DNA of 64,000 bases from Cornus controversa (Eukaryota; Streptophyta; Magnoliopsida; Cornales; Cornaceae), in assembly GCA_026545225.1 (NCBI GenBank), contig CM048845.1, positions 95,358,533 to 95,422,532 of the forward strand, given 5' to 3'. A model generated the notes under the pieces. It did no database searches and was not told the origin of the DNA. It saw nothing but the letters and a program-made list of their open reading frames with translations. Each line of letters opens with the position of its first letter. Position 1 is the stretch's first letter. This document shows, piece after piece, positions 24,605 through 36,675 of this stretch. The position numbers and the translations under genes were made by a program.

Positions 24605-26022
24605 ATAACCCAAAACACAACAATTAGTTTCTCGGTGAACTTGCTATTCTTATGAATAAACAGAACATCAACTATGTTGAGACCGTGAAAGAACTCTAGC
24701 AATATCAGTTTCTGAGCAATCATTTTATAACGCAAGAAACATATCATGAGCATCACATAGTACCATACTTACAGACTATTAAACAGTACAATTTTGTTTT
24801 GAGAATAAAGGCCAAATTTTTGCTTTTAAAAATATCTTAGCTAAAGTAAATCGAAACCAGAATAAAATCTCTAATTTAAAGTTCATGTTGGAGAGTTTGA
24901 AATTTCTCTTTAAAAAAGGTAATAAATTGGTAATTCATCGGTAAAATTAAATTTCTAAAATTAAAATAGTTAAAGAGTGATTTTTTTTTTACGATAATTA
25001 ATAAATCAGTAATTAGGAACTCTTAAAACACCATTTGATAGAAAACCAATGAATTGATTGATTCGTAATTGAATGGGTGGGTTCCAATTTCAAGTGACTG
25101 TTTTGATAGGGAACCGACAAACTAATTTTATTTATTTATAAATATTTAATCATAATCAAATCTATACATAGAAAATAATTAATTTTCAATTCATTCATTT
25201 TACTTTCATTTGTTAATCTATATTCCAACTACTAATATCATTTTTGAAAGGAATATAAACATGATTTCGGCAATTTACAAAAACAATAATTTTTTTGATA
25301 ATTACCTTAGTTTACAATGACTAACTAATTGGTAACAATAATTTAGAAAATATAAAATAAGGAGAGTAGTTTTGTGGTTTTTGACAAAGAGACAAGTGTG
25401 TTTGAAATGTGTCCGTTAGATTAAATTTAATAATCACTATAAAAAGTGTAGATAAATTTTCTTACTCATTGATGGGCAAAAGATCACTCCGACTATTAGT
25501 TTATCATATTAATTTTATGTTACTCTCTTGGATAAAGTGCAAGAAAACTCCTCATATGTGCAAAACGTGCAAAAATAACCCTCAAGTTCAATTAACCTTT
25601 TATCTTTTTTAAATTGTGCAAATAAAGATATTTTGTCAATTTGAAAATTGAAATGTCAAAAATACCCTTACCGTGTAATTAAAAAAATAGAAAGTGCAAT
25701 ATGTCTAAGTAAACAATTTCATAAGTTTTGGGGATAATGGGAAATAGTTTTTAAAGATAAAGAATTCAATAAATCCTAAACCTGGATTAGTGTTTGGTTT
25801 TGGATCATATATATATATTTATATATGAGGATATAGATTGCATGTGTGTATATATATATACACATATATTGCAGATGAATTGGTAATGGAATATGCAGCA
25901 CACTTCACTTGAAAAGAAATCAGTCCAATTTGTCGCATAAGTTGATCATTTTTTAACTTATTATTAGCATTTAGCAGCATGGGAGATTTATACCAATCTA
26001 TATTAGTTGACTCAGTTTCAAG

Positions 26023-26584
26023 CTAGGAAGCATGACACGGATACGGGACACGGGTACGACACGACACGGACACGGCGATACGGGAAATTTTAAAAAAATA
26101 GGACACGGACACGGCGAGGATACAGCTATAAAATAATAATATAATATATTAATATCTATTAATTATTCAATAAAAAAATACAACATTACATAGATACTTC
26201 AATTCATCATCAACAATTAAAAACCAAACAAAATTATAAACAAAAATAGACAAATAGATTAAAATAAATTAAAGAACCAGACTTATTTAGTCTTTTATAT
26301 ATATTTAGCTTAGATTTTAATCATAACTTAGTATCATATAATTTTCATTCGAAATATTATAATATATATCACTGCTATGAAGTGTCCGATATGTCTTTGA
26401 GGAGTGTCCAAGAAGTGTCCGAGAAGTGTCCAAGGAGTGTCCGAGAAGTGTCCTAAAAAGAAAAATATCAGGACACGGGTACGAAGTGTCCGACACGTGT
26501 CCGCGGAGTGTCCGAGTGTCCGACACGGTGTCCGAGTGTCCGACACGGATATGGCACCCTCGGTGAAGTGTCCGTGCTTTCTAG
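26023..26584. mobile_element. hAT-type MITE of the GTGTCCG family, copy 2, with intact duplication
   Basis: Ends are CTAGGAAGCATGACACGG and, inverted, CTAGAAAGCACGGACACTTC. GTTTCAAG flanks both sides (26015-26022 and 26585-26592), an 8-bp duplication. Subterminal parts are tandem arrays: GACACGGACACGGCG on the left (26030-26115), and GAGTGTCCGA/GAAGTGTCC repeats on the right (26395-26575). Such arrays usually hold transposase-binding sites. No coding content. Confidence 0.8.
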
Positions 26585-27230
26585 GTTTCAAGTCATCAAC
26601 GTACCTGTAAGAGAAAGAATAAAAAGAGAGACACCCAAAGACATTGAACATCCCAATTCCACACCTAAAGTCACTAATCTTTATAATGAAAGCCTAACTA
26701 ACAAAGAGAAGTTGGAGTTATTTAAAGCATGGTCCAGACCAGATTAACGCAAATGGGATTAGCAAAAGGTGAGAAGAAAGAGTTCAGGGCATGAAGAGAA
26801 CTCGAATTGAACAAAAAGATTTCATTAAATTTCTTTAGTAAATTGACAAACTGTAGAGACAAGAACGTCTTTAACCAAATTGAAAAAGAAAGTTGGATCC
26901 CATTGATAGGTTTGCTCTATTTTGGTGTTTGTCCATTAATGAGTTTGCTCTGTTTTTACTAACTTTTATATACATTAATTGTTAAAAAACAAGTGGGTGG
27001 TGGGTGAGAAGAAACTGATAGTGTGTGTAAGAGAGAAGAAACTGATGGAAGAGGGAGAGATAGAAATTAGAGAGAGAAAAGAAAGCGAAATACGAGAGAG
27101 GGCGAGATAGAGAGAGAGAGAGTTCACACACGCACTATTTTGTCAGAATTGATCCGAGAGAACAATTTATTCTAAATTTTGAAATTATAGAAATTTATAC
27201 GTAGATACCAAATAAGAAGGGTATTTCTAA
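26585..27230. other. spacer with GA-rich microsatellite
   Basis: No gene seen. GA-rich tracts lie at about 27005-27122. Confidence 0.5.
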
Positions 27231-27897
27231 GAGCATCCATTATGGGATCTCCAAATTTGGTTCTCCAAATTTGAATTTTAGCTAGCCACCTCATCATTTT
27301 AGCCAGCCACATCATCATGTCAGGATCTCTAAATTTTGACTCCATAACAGGTTCTGCAGATTTGAATTTTAGCCAGCCATCTCAACATTTTAGCCAGTTA
27401 CACCAGGATCTCTAAATTTTGACCCCACAACAGGTTCTCCAAATTTTTACTACCCACACAATTAAATAATTTTATATAATTAAATTAATATAAAATTTTA
27501 TATATATTCATATATATGTTAAAATTTTTAATACTTTTTTAACTTAAAAAATTTATAATTTTTTCGTTTTAAGTCAAAAAATAGTCAAAGTAGTACTCAA
27601 ATTAAAGCTCTAGAAATTATCTTCCTAACATAATTAGTTTCATTAAAAAATTCAATTTGTAGTGAAAGTTATTAAGATTTAATTGAATGATACATACATA
27701 TATATATACATAGCACGGATTACGAAAAACAAAAAAAACTAATAAAAAAAACTTTGGTTCGCTCAGTGCTTCGCCGGATTAGGCGAAGCACATAGCCAAC
27801 CGGATATGGGGCCCACCATTTTTAGCCAATGCATTGTAGATGAATAGTTAACTTTGATTCGCCAAACATGCCTTTAGCGATCCCGTTGCTCATGGCC
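27231..27897. mobile_element. Harbinger-derived MITE with TAA duplication
   Basis: The ends are GAGCATCCATTATGGG and, inverted, GGCCATGAGCAACGGG; TAA flanks both sides (27228-27230, 27898-27900). Its left part repeats the right subterminal sequence of the 18.05-21.79 kb transposon (TTTTAGCCAGCCACATCATC, ATGTCAGGATCTC). Its right part repeats that element's left subterminal sequence (TTCGCCGGATTAGGCGAA). It is an internal-deletion derivative that the longer element's transposase could have moved. Confidence 0.82.
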
Positions 27898-28103
27898 TAA
27901 CAAATTTTTATAGTGTTTTTTTTTTTTTTCCACTTTACCCTATTATCTTCTATAATTTATATTATGTTCCATTTGTGATTACTTGAATAAATTTATAAAT
28001 AAAATAGCCAAGAATAAATTTATAAATAAAATACCCAATTCCCCCAACTGATAGCTTCAACATATGATTAGATCGGAACAGGTCTCTTTCTTTTTAATTC
28101 TCT

Positions 28104-28173
28104 CACTCTCTTTGGTGTATACACACACATATACAGGCATTACAATGTATGTGTGTATACACCAAAGAGAGTG
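28104..28173. repeat. perfect 24-bp hairpin with 22-nt loop
   Basis: Arm 28104-28127 (CACTCTCTTTGGTGTATACA..) is exactly complementary to 28150-28173. The loop is ATATACAGGCATTACAATGT-like. No open frame overlaps it. Origin unknown: it could be a folded-back insertion or a small-RNA hairpin. Confidence 0.6.
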
Positions 28174-28704
28174 TGGAACACTTAAAATCGGAGAATTTAG
28201 ATTCTAGGTGGTACATTTTAGATAGACATTGCATTTAGCAAAAGACTAGCTCATTATAAGGTTTATGTCCTCTTTTTATTGGGCCTTTTGTTGGGTTGTT
28301 TTGTTTGGGTTCTAACCTCTTAGATATGGGTCAGGCTTGAGTTGTTGTCCATTATGGGGTTTCCCCCCTCCTTGGACAATTTTTTACTCTTGATACATAT
28401 TCAATTTAGGTTTCATTTAGAACTCAAGACCAGAAGTATACATTGCAATGTCAGTCCAGAAATCAAATATCATTGAATGTTGAACAATTAAAATTGAGAA
28501 AAAAAAATTAAAATATTTTTAAAAGTTTAAGCTGTTAGGTGTTTTCAATAATAGAGTTTAATTGTTTTCAATAATAGAGTTTAATTATTATAGATTTTTC
28601 AGATATAAAACTACATTATTTCAAAATATTTAAGTATTCTACTTTACTTTCAATCTCACTCTTTCTTCGAAAGTCTATCGGATAACTTGTTTTTTAGGTT
28701 TTTT

Positions 28705-29150
28705 ATTTTGGTCCGGTTAAAAGGGATAATTGATTCAACAAAGATTACTTTTTTTTTTGACTTCTTCCAAAAGATATGATTTATTCAACAGAGATAATTA
28801 ATTTTTTTGATCCTATTAAAAGAGATAATTTATTCAATAAAGATAAGTTTTTTTTTTGGTCCTTTCAATGGAGATAATTTATTCAACGAGAATGAAAAAA
28901 TTTTGGTACTTTTTTTTTTTTGGATTCTATCAAGAGATAATTTATTCAACAAGAATAAATATTTTTTGAGTACTTTTTAATTTTTAGTTCATGCCAAAAG
29001 AGAGAATTTATTCAACAGAGTTTAATTTTATTTTAGATATTGTCAAAAGAGATAATTTATTCACATAAATAACTTTTTTTGGATCTTATAAAAAGAGATA
29101 ACTCTTTTTTTTAGGTAATTTTTTTTTAGAATCTGCCAAAAGAGACCGAA
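28705..29150. repeat. degenerate minisatellite, about 50-60 bp unit
   Basis: About eight diverged units carry AAAAGAGATAATTTATTCAA followed by CAGAGATAA and a T-run ending GGTCC or GGATC. Period varies from about 45 to 65 bp. No coding content. Confidence 0.65.
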
Positions 29151-29331
29151 AACATTAAAGATTAAGTGACAAATAGAGTGATATCTCAAAGGAATAGTTT
29201 AGTATTTTAAAAAAAAGTTAATTATTCACTTGTGAAGTTAAAGTTAAAAGTAATATTTTTTTTTAAGATAAAAGCGAAAACATAGAAAAACAGTGCAAAT
29301 ACTGTCTTCCTAATAGACATATATATTTAAG

Positions 29332-30744
29332 GGGTAATGCTACTCAGGCAGAATACTTAGGCAGAATTTGCAGGCAGAAACATTTACATTCATTGGATGC
29401 ATGTGGTGAGTGTATGTGGTGGGACCTACCACATGCATCTAGGGGTGGCAAATTGGGCGGGTTGGGCGGGTTTGGGCCGGGTCAAATATGGGCGGGTTGA
29501 ATACGGGTCGTGACCCATATTCAACCCATTTGTTGCGGGTCAAATATGGGCGGGTTGAATATGGGTCGGGTCAACCCGTTAACCCATATTTGACCCGACT
29601 AGGCACGACAGTAGGTAAGCGTCAAACACAAAAATGGAATGCACAAGGTCTATAATCAAACAAAAAAACTATAATTTGCTAATCATACTGATATTATTTA
29701 TATGGTTTGTTTATTTTTGGGTGTTAGCAATTTTTTTTTATTCAAGAGTTGATTGCGTAAAATAATATAAGAATTTAATTGCAATCTAGTGTTTAATTAC
29801 ATTTATAAATCTATAGCAAAAGAGTATAGAGTTTCGAGTAACTTAGTCGGTATAAATTTTCTTTAAAAAACATCAAAACATAAGCAAACAATTATAATAA
29901 GTATTTCAATTGAAAAAGGTCTTCAACACTAACTCAATTATATCATAATTGGGCAATTTTAAAAATGACCTACCAAATCACAGAAACACATGGAATATAA
30001 TTAAAATTAAAACATTGAGAAAGGTACTCAAACACAAAAATGGACTTTGTAGATAGAGAAATGTGACTTTTGAAAATTAAATTATTCTTGTTTTTTAATA
30101 CAAAATGAACTATGTGTATAGGGGGAGAGAATGTGACTTTTGGATGAGTCTGAGTCTTTTGGAACTAATCAATAAAAATAAAAATACCGTTGAGAAAATA
30201 AAATATGTGACCTTTCGATGAGTCATTTTTTTTTTTTGGAATTAATAAAAAAAATCTAAAGAATGATGAATATATATATATATATATATAGACAATGCTC
30301 CAATGAAAATTGTTGTTGCACTATAAAGTTTGTGTCTAAATTATATTTTTTTAATAAAAAAAAAACATTATCCAAGTATAGAGAGAGAAAGGGAAGAGAG
30401 AGAGAGGTGGGATCGAAGAGAGAGAAAGGAAAGAGAGAGAGAAGTGAGATCAAAGAGAGAGAGAGGTTGGATAGAAGAGAGAAATTTTAATTCACATTTT
30501 GTTTTATGGGTGAAAGATGGGTTGAATATGGGTACCCATATTCAACCCATCTAACCCGCTAATTAATTGGTTTTTATTTATCCAACCCGTTTATGACCCG
30601 TATAAGAAAATAAGTCACCCATATCCATTTTTAACTGAGCGGATATGGGCGGGTTATCGGGTTGACACCCAATTTGTCACCCCTACATGCATCCAATGGA
30701 TATAAATATTTTTGTCTAAGTATTCTGTCTGAGCAGTATTACTC
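29332..30744. mobile_element. outer TIR element (9-bp duplication), split by a hAT insertion
   Basis: Left end GGGTAATGCTACTCAGGCAG and right end inverted GAGTAATACTGCTCAGACAG form the inverted repeat, with AGAATACTTAG following in both arms. ATATTTAAG flanks both sides (29323-29331 and 30745-30753). Once the inner hAT element is taken out, the original element is only about 160 bp, a small MITE. Confidence 0.78.
29440..30685. mobile_element. non-autonomous hAT element, 8-bp duplication CATGCATC
   Basis: Ends are TAGGGGTGGCAAATTGGGCG and, inverted, TAGGGGTGACAAATTGGGTG. CATGCATC flanks both sides exactly (29432-29439 and 30686-30693). Arms are rich in GGGCGGGTTGAATATGGGT and its complement, a typical subterminal pattern. 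The middle is AT-rich with a GAGAGAGAAAGG tract (30380-30480). No transposase. Confidence 0.88.
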
Positions 30745-31262
30745 ATATTTAAGTGTTTGTGTGAGAGAGGTACGAAGAAGATAGGATTTTGAAGATAAGA
30801 TTCTTTATAGATGAAGAAGCTTCTCTTCATCGTACCTTTAAGACTAATGGTCAAAGAAAAAGAAAATGGTGCACTAATCATTGCTGGGAAAAAAAAAACA
30901 TTGAGGGAGTGAGGAAGAGATACGGAATTATTAAATGTATATCCTAATTATTAGATAGGCTAATAGTAGCCGAGAATCTAAAGAGTCCAAGTGCGTATCC
31001 GGATTAACCGTACTCTGTTGCATCACTAATATTATTATACGGAGTGGATAATATTATTGTTTTCTACTTATATATATAATATGCTTTTTTTTTTTTTTTT
31101 AAATTAAGATTCAAGTTGATTTGAACACTCAATGGTTTAAATTCACCTGTTGATCGAGCGAGAGAATATTTCAGTTCATAATTCGTAACAAGATATTAAA
31201 GTTTGACAAAAAAAAATTATAATTTGAACTGTTTCTCTCTCCTCCATAAGCTACTCAGAATG

Positions 31263-31302
<40 letters not shown>
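31263..31302. repeat. (CA)n(TA)n microsatellite
   Basis: About 12 CA units followed by about 8 TA units. A second such tract lies at 31539-31582, just 3' of the CEP gene. Confidence 0.9.
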
Positions 31303-31536
31303 GTATATATATAAATGAAAAGATATCTATCGACATGGTGATGATATACTCAACATGCAAGCAAACTCAATTTACAAAAAGAAGAAGACTACTAGTACTA
31401 CTTTCACCCCTAAGTTATCATAAATAAATATAAAAACATCACGGACTAACTAGAAAACACTAATTCATCATCATCCCACATGACATTAAATGGAGAGCTA
31501 GCATATGCAACAAATAGGGATTTAAAATGACAGCAT

Positions 31537-31538
<2 letters not shown>

Positions 31539-31582
<44 letters not shown>
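31539..31582. repeat. (AC)n(AT)n microsatellite
   Basis: About 16 AC units then 6 AT units, in the 3' flank of the CEP gene, which ends at 31598. Confidence 0.9.
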
Positions 31583-31597
31583 GTGCTATCTAGCTGG

Positions 31598-31879
31598 CTA
31601 GGGAGTGGCAGGTGGTGCATCATGACCAGCGCCAGGGCTGTTTCCGGGACTTGTTGGCCTGAAAGTTTCTTTCTCAATCTTCTTGAAACGGTTTAATAAT
31701 GTAAACGAGGGCGGTTTAGGGCTGCTCAAAGTGGTGCCACCAGGGAGAGCTGGTGGGTGAAGTTTTGACAGCGAAACTGATGATGCCGATGCTGAACAAA
31801 AGTGCTGCTGCACAAGATATAGGATCATACAAAGAAGAGTTAACATGTAGACTACTCTGTGTCTGTGATGTGAGGCCAT
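31598..31879 (-). CDS. CEP: CEP family peptide hormone precursor (C-terminally encoded peptide)
   Basis: A single open frame of 93 residues starts at ATG 31879 (MASHHRHRVVYMLTLLCMIL) and stops with TAG at 31600-31598. Residues 1 to about 30 form a secretion signal; then comes a variable Ser/Pro-rich spacer (SKLHPPALPGGTTLSSPKPP). Near the end is one CEP domain, TFRPTSPGNSPGAGH, with the family's Pro positions and the closing GH, followed by a short tail DAPPATP. Family members are cut to a 15-residue secreted peptide with hydroxyprolines, perceived by CEPR leucine-rich-repeat receptor kinases, and act in root growth and systemic nitrogen demand. Length and intronless form are normal. An in-frame TTG lies six codons upstream, but the ATG starts the signal peptide and is preferred. 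A damaged paralogue is at 61.3-61.8 kb. Confidence 0.9.
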   Translation of the reverse strand: MASHHRHRVVYMLTLLCMILYLVQQHFCSASASSVSLSKLHPPALPGGTTLSSPKPPSFTLLNRFKKIEKETFRPTSPGNSPGAGHDAPPATP

Positions 31880-32038
31880 GAAGTACGTGAGAAGCAATTA
31901 ATGGGATGAACAACTTAATTGTGTGTTGCATGCAAATATGCAATTAATAATGTAAAGAAGAAGAAAAATGTTACACAAATTGCACTTGATCGATCGAAGA
32001 AAATGAAAAACTGATGCTAATTGTGGTTCACAGAGACT

Positions 32039-32050
32039 GCTATTTAAAAC
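32039..32050 (-). promoter_or_regulatory. putative TATA-like box of the CEP gene
   Basis: TTTAAATAG reads on minus about 165 nt before the CEP ATG; the leader after it has no other ATG that I noticed. Inferred from position and sequence only. Confidence 0.3.
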
Positions 32051-32628
32051 AATCGTAAAGGTCCCACGCATGGCCTAGTTGGTTTTAAACAAGAACACAA
32101 AATGAAGATCGATCGATTCACATGGTAGGGTTTGTAATTAATTTAGTCTATTTAGATATTAATGTATATAATAATGATTAATATTCATAAGAAACAAGCA
32201 AGCATGGGAATATATATATATATATATGTAATTTCCCTTTTTTAGTAATTAATTAAGGATGGCATTTCTTGACTCATTCCAATTCAAAGCAAAGAGCTTT
32301 TTCACAGCCCACTACATGAAATATTTACAGGATGTTAAGGAAAGAGCATGGGTTGATTGGACATCACAATGAACGATTTTCTGAATTATGTGCATTCTCT
32401 CTTTTGTTTAGTAGAGACTGAATTCTGCTAAAAGGTACATATATATATACGAATAGATTATATATGTTTTTATAAGGAAAATGCTTCTTCCACTTAGCTT
32501 ATAATTCCTCTAACTCATAGCATATCACAGACACAAGATCTTATGCACATGCATCCCACGTGGGCTCTACTTACAAACGCTAGCATATACTCGAGTAACT
32601 CGACTCATTCCAAAAGAATTATTGATAA

Positions 32629-32911
32629 GGATAATACTTACCTACTCATCGGTGTGTAGGTAAATCCTCTTGAATGTGTCCCAATAAAAATTGAATACGT
32701 CAGTTTTAAAGTGTAATAAATAAGTATAATAAATGAGGTTAATCTCATTTATTATACTTATTTATTACATTTTAAACCTCATTTATTATACTTATTTATT
32801 GCATTTTAAATTTAATTTTGTAATTAAAGCTGATGTGTTGATTTTTTATTGGGACACATCAGCGGTTAAGAGGGCTCACCTACACACCGATGAGTAGGTA
32901 AGTATTGTCCG
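32629..32911. mobile_element. MITE, about 283 bp, hAT-like
   Basis: Ends GGATAATACTTACCTACTCA and, inverted, GGACAATACTTACCTACTCA continue through TCGGTGTGTAGG. ATTGATAA flanks on the left (32621-32628) and, one base offset, on the right (32912-32919). Inside, a further hairpin of AAATGAGGTTAATCTCATTT and a repeated TTATTATACTTATTTATT occur. Confidence 0.75.
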
Positions 32912-33343
32912 ATTGATAAAGAAGTCCGCACCACCTTTGATGCACTTCTTAATTTTCACATTGACTGGTAAATATTTATATATGAAAAATCACGAGCCCT
33001 CAATCTGCTGTCGACCTCGATCATATCACTTGAAACCAACATCTTTTTCAGTGCAACGTGTAAAAGACAGACTTTATAAGTGACAATACCTTTGTGACAT
33101 CATCAGGAAATATAACCCCTTCAACTTTTTTAAATATTATCAATTTATCTACAATTACGAAAAAATAAAGAATTTTTAAATTTTGAAAATATTATATCAT
33201 CAATATTTTTAGAATATTGTATAATTTTAATTACGATGTCGGGTTTTTGACCGAATTAAGTAGTCTAAATTGGGCTACAATTAAGCCTTCTTTTGTTTTT
33301 GGGATCTAAGCCTATTGCTGTACATTTTACCAACATGTTCATA

Positions 33344-33796
33344 GGGTAAAGTGCATAAAACTTTCTTCTAGTTTCAAAAAGTGCAAAAAATTTCCTTCAT
33401 GTTCACTTTGTATCCTTATAGTTTCAAAAATATGCAAATCGCCCTTTTAAACTAAAAACACATTTTAAATTTCAATTTTACCCTTCTACATAATTTCTTA
33501 ATATTTTCAACAATAGCAATTATATTCTTTTATATACTTTTTAAAAATATTAATTTAATTATAAATAAAATATTCTTATTTTATTATCATTTCGTGGCCG
33601 AGCAAAAAAAAAATCTTCATTGTTTTTTTTTGGCGAAATAAGAAAAAATCTTCATTGTTAAAAAAAAACATTTGACATTACTTAATTTCTTAATATTTTT
33701 AACAATAGAAATTTTATTCTTTTTATATATATTTTTAAAAATATTTATTTAATTATATATAAAATTAAACTAGAGGGGGTTTATGCACTTTACCCC
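33344..33796. mobile_element. MITE with 9-bp duplication (Mutator-like)
   Basis: Ends are GGGTAAAGTGCATAAAAC and, inverted, GGGGTAAAGTGCATAAAC. Flanks ATGTTCATA and ATGTTTATA agree in 8 of 9 bases. Contains two diverged copies of an AATTTCTTAATATTTT-CAA block. No coding content. Confidence 0.7.
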
Positions 33797-34081
33797 ATGT
33801 TTATATAAAAATAAAGTTTAATAGAGTCAATTGATTTTTTTTTCTCTCTCTCAAATTTTATGAGGAAAGCCAATCATTGAAACCCACTAGAATTTTTACG
33901 CGACGGTCAATCATTTTCTCGCCAAATAGCTAAAATCTTGCTCTCCTTCAACTCCGTTTTACAACAAAGAATATATATTTGAATATTCTTCTTTTAGGGG
34001 AGTCAAAGGAATCATACACTTGTCACCTTCACTTTGTCTTTATCAGTTAATCAAATCTTAATGTATGAATGTATATATTTA

Positions 34082-34292
34082 GGCCCTGTTTGGATTGGTT
34101 TTTGAAAAACGGTTTTCGACTTTTCAAGCTCGAAAGTCGTTTTGAAGAGTATTTGGATTAGTAAGGCGGAAAAGCTTCGGAGTTCAAAAGAGCGTTTAAA
34201 AGAAGCTGGGAGGTACCAGCTTCTTGATTTAGCTTCTGCTTCTCTTTTTCTTCTGCGTAAAAGCCGAAGCAAAAACTCTGCCAAACAGGACC
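34082..34292. mobile_element. Tourist-like MITE, 211 bp, TTA duplication
   Basis: Ends are GGCCCTGTTTGG and, inverted, GGTCCTGTTTGG, with TTA on both sides (34079-34081, 34293-34295). The interior is partly self-complementary (AAGAAGCTGGGAGGTACCAG, AGCTTCTTGA). Confidence 0.75.
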
Positions 34293-34299
34293 TTAATAT

Positions 34300-35149
34300 C
34301 TTTGTATGTATACGCCTATACGTGTGCGCGCATTTGCAGCTCCTTTTTTCTATTTATTTTTCTGTGTTTATTATATGAAGCATCAATAAAATAATTCTAC
34401 ATGAATTACATACCAAATAAAATAAATAAAAATAATTCTACATTTCTTATATACCATACTTTTGGTGCTTTGTACATGGAACTAGTGCAGTATACTTAAA
34501 AGATTAATGCCACAAATGTCAAATTCAGCAATAGTTATTTATATGAGTAGGTGGTGGACGATGGATCTCGATCTCTATTCACAAAACACATATTTAAAAA
34601 CCCACGGAAGAAAAATCATTATTCTACTTAAAAAACAGAAAGGTATTTCAAAACTAATTAAGGACCGACAGAAGAAAAATCATAATCTTACATAAAAAAC
34701 AAATCAATTACCAAAAAAGTATTTCAAAACAAACTAAGGAAGATACTTTTTTAAAAATTAGATATGATTGGGCCATGGTATTTTACATATTTCGTTTTCT
34801 CAAATTGACGCTTGCTACTTAAAAACCTAAGTTATTGATTAGTGTTACATATCCACTCTTATATGCTTAAATCCTCCTCTATCTAGACTTTATCCCGACC
34901 CGATATGAAACAAAGAAGACTCCTCTAGTAACTTACACTTAATTAGTTAGTTTTTGCATTGATATAACTAATTTACTGATTTTTCTACAAGGAATATACT
35001 GTTCTATACCAACCAAACAATGACTTTTGTTCTTAGAGAGCTGAAACAAAAAGCAGTTTAAATTGGTTGACTTTTCTCTGATTTTTTTTTTTGTGAAAAC
35101 TAAAGTTAAAAGAAAAAGTTCTAATTGCATATAACATCTTTTATAATTT
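34300..35149. other. AT-rich spacer
   Basis: No gene or element is firmly recognised. A phrase near 34816-34930 (GACCCGATATGAAACAAAGA) recalls TRIM LTRs but lacks clear ends. Confidence 0.4.
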
Positions 35150-35655
35150 TTTCTCTTTTTAAAAGAATTGTATTTTTGAAAATTTTAAAAACTAATTTTC
35201 AAATAACTGAACCAACAAACTCATAATTTTCATATTCTTAAAATCAAATAGAGGCATATGCCATATAGAGAAATGTTTCTCTCCGAACTTTGCAAGTGTA
35301 TTACCGTTATTTCATGTAAAATTAAGGTAATCGATCTTTTAAATTCCGGTCTGATCAATTATTATAAATATATATCCCACCACATATGAAATTCTTTATG
35401 CTTCGTTAGATAGGGAGGAAGAGATGAATAAGACATTTCTAGAAAAGAAAAAAGAAAAGATGAATGAGATATTTCTAGAAAAGAGATAACACCCTTCCCT
35501 CTTTTTGTTTGTTGGGTGGAAGCGAAAGGGAGGAGGTAATAATTTACTTTATTTGTTAGGAGAGAAAGGAAGATGGAGATTGCTAATATTGAACTTACTT
35601 AATAAATATGAAGGGTAGTATCTTAATTTAAAATTTCTATAATAGTTTTGTTTTT
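35150..35655. repeat. tandem duplication copy A (left part)
   Basis: Shares AAACTCATAATTTTCATATT, TTTCATGTAAAATTAAGGTA and CCACCACATATGAAAT with copy B at 37250-37899 in the same order. Copy A continues after the Pack-MULE at 36967. Confidence 0.75.
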
Positions 35656-36608
35656 GGGATAATATCTTTGACCTTCCCTGAGGTTTGTCGAAATAACACA
35701 TACCCCCCTCTTGTTTGCATAATCCCACTTACCTCCCCTGAGGTCTTGATCCATGTAACGCATTCTTCCCTCCCGTTACGGCAGCTGATGGAGATAAAAA
35801 GAATCTGTTGATGTCAGCCACAGTAAACAAGTAAAATGACTCTTTTAACCTTATTGACTTTTTTAATTTATTTTTCTTTCTCTATCTTCCCAATGTTTTC
35901 ATTGTCTCTCTCCTCTCTCCTTCTCTTCTTCCTGCAATTGGAAATTATTTATTGACCTTTTTTTTATTTCTTTTTCTTTTTCTCTTCTTCTTCCATTTAT
36001 CTCCTTCCCTCTCTGTTTGTTCCTGTGATGCCCTGTTTATACCCCCATAGCCAACCACTGTTACAACCTTGTAATCTGACTCCAGGCTATTTATTCATTC
36101 ATATTCATGTGAATCATACTTCTATATACATAAATCTATAACCAATAACAATAGCAACCCAAGCCCACCTCTCTCTCTCTCTAAATACCTCTCCAATTCC
36201 CTCATTTTCCCCAATTTCTCAGTCTCCAAAACCCATTTTCCAAAATTTTATTCTATGGAAGAAGAATTCCAAGAATCCGAGGTGATTTTCCCAAAAAATG
36301 CTACAGGCAACGACGATGGCCACGACTTCCCAACTCATTCAAATTCACGGGTGAATTTGTTGTAAAACAATAAACCCAATAGGAAGAAGAAAAACAATAT
36401 TTCAGTTCCAGTCAATATCTGGCAAAATGTTCCCGGAGATTCGTGGTTTCCGTGTATGGAATCGCATTCCTTCGAAGACGACCAAGTTGGTTCCTCCTCA
36501 CGTGATCATCAGCCGACGAATTATTAGTAAAATGAAGTTCTCAGTTTGCATTACCTACCATAGCTACCTGTTAAGAATGAAATCCTCTCCTACACAACAT
36601 ATGTCACT

Positions 36609-36675
<67 letters not shown>

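Noticed and set aside
34816..34930. Possible solo LTR of the TRIM family
   Set aside because: Shares only GACCCGATATGAAACAA-type words; no TG..CA ends or duplications seen.
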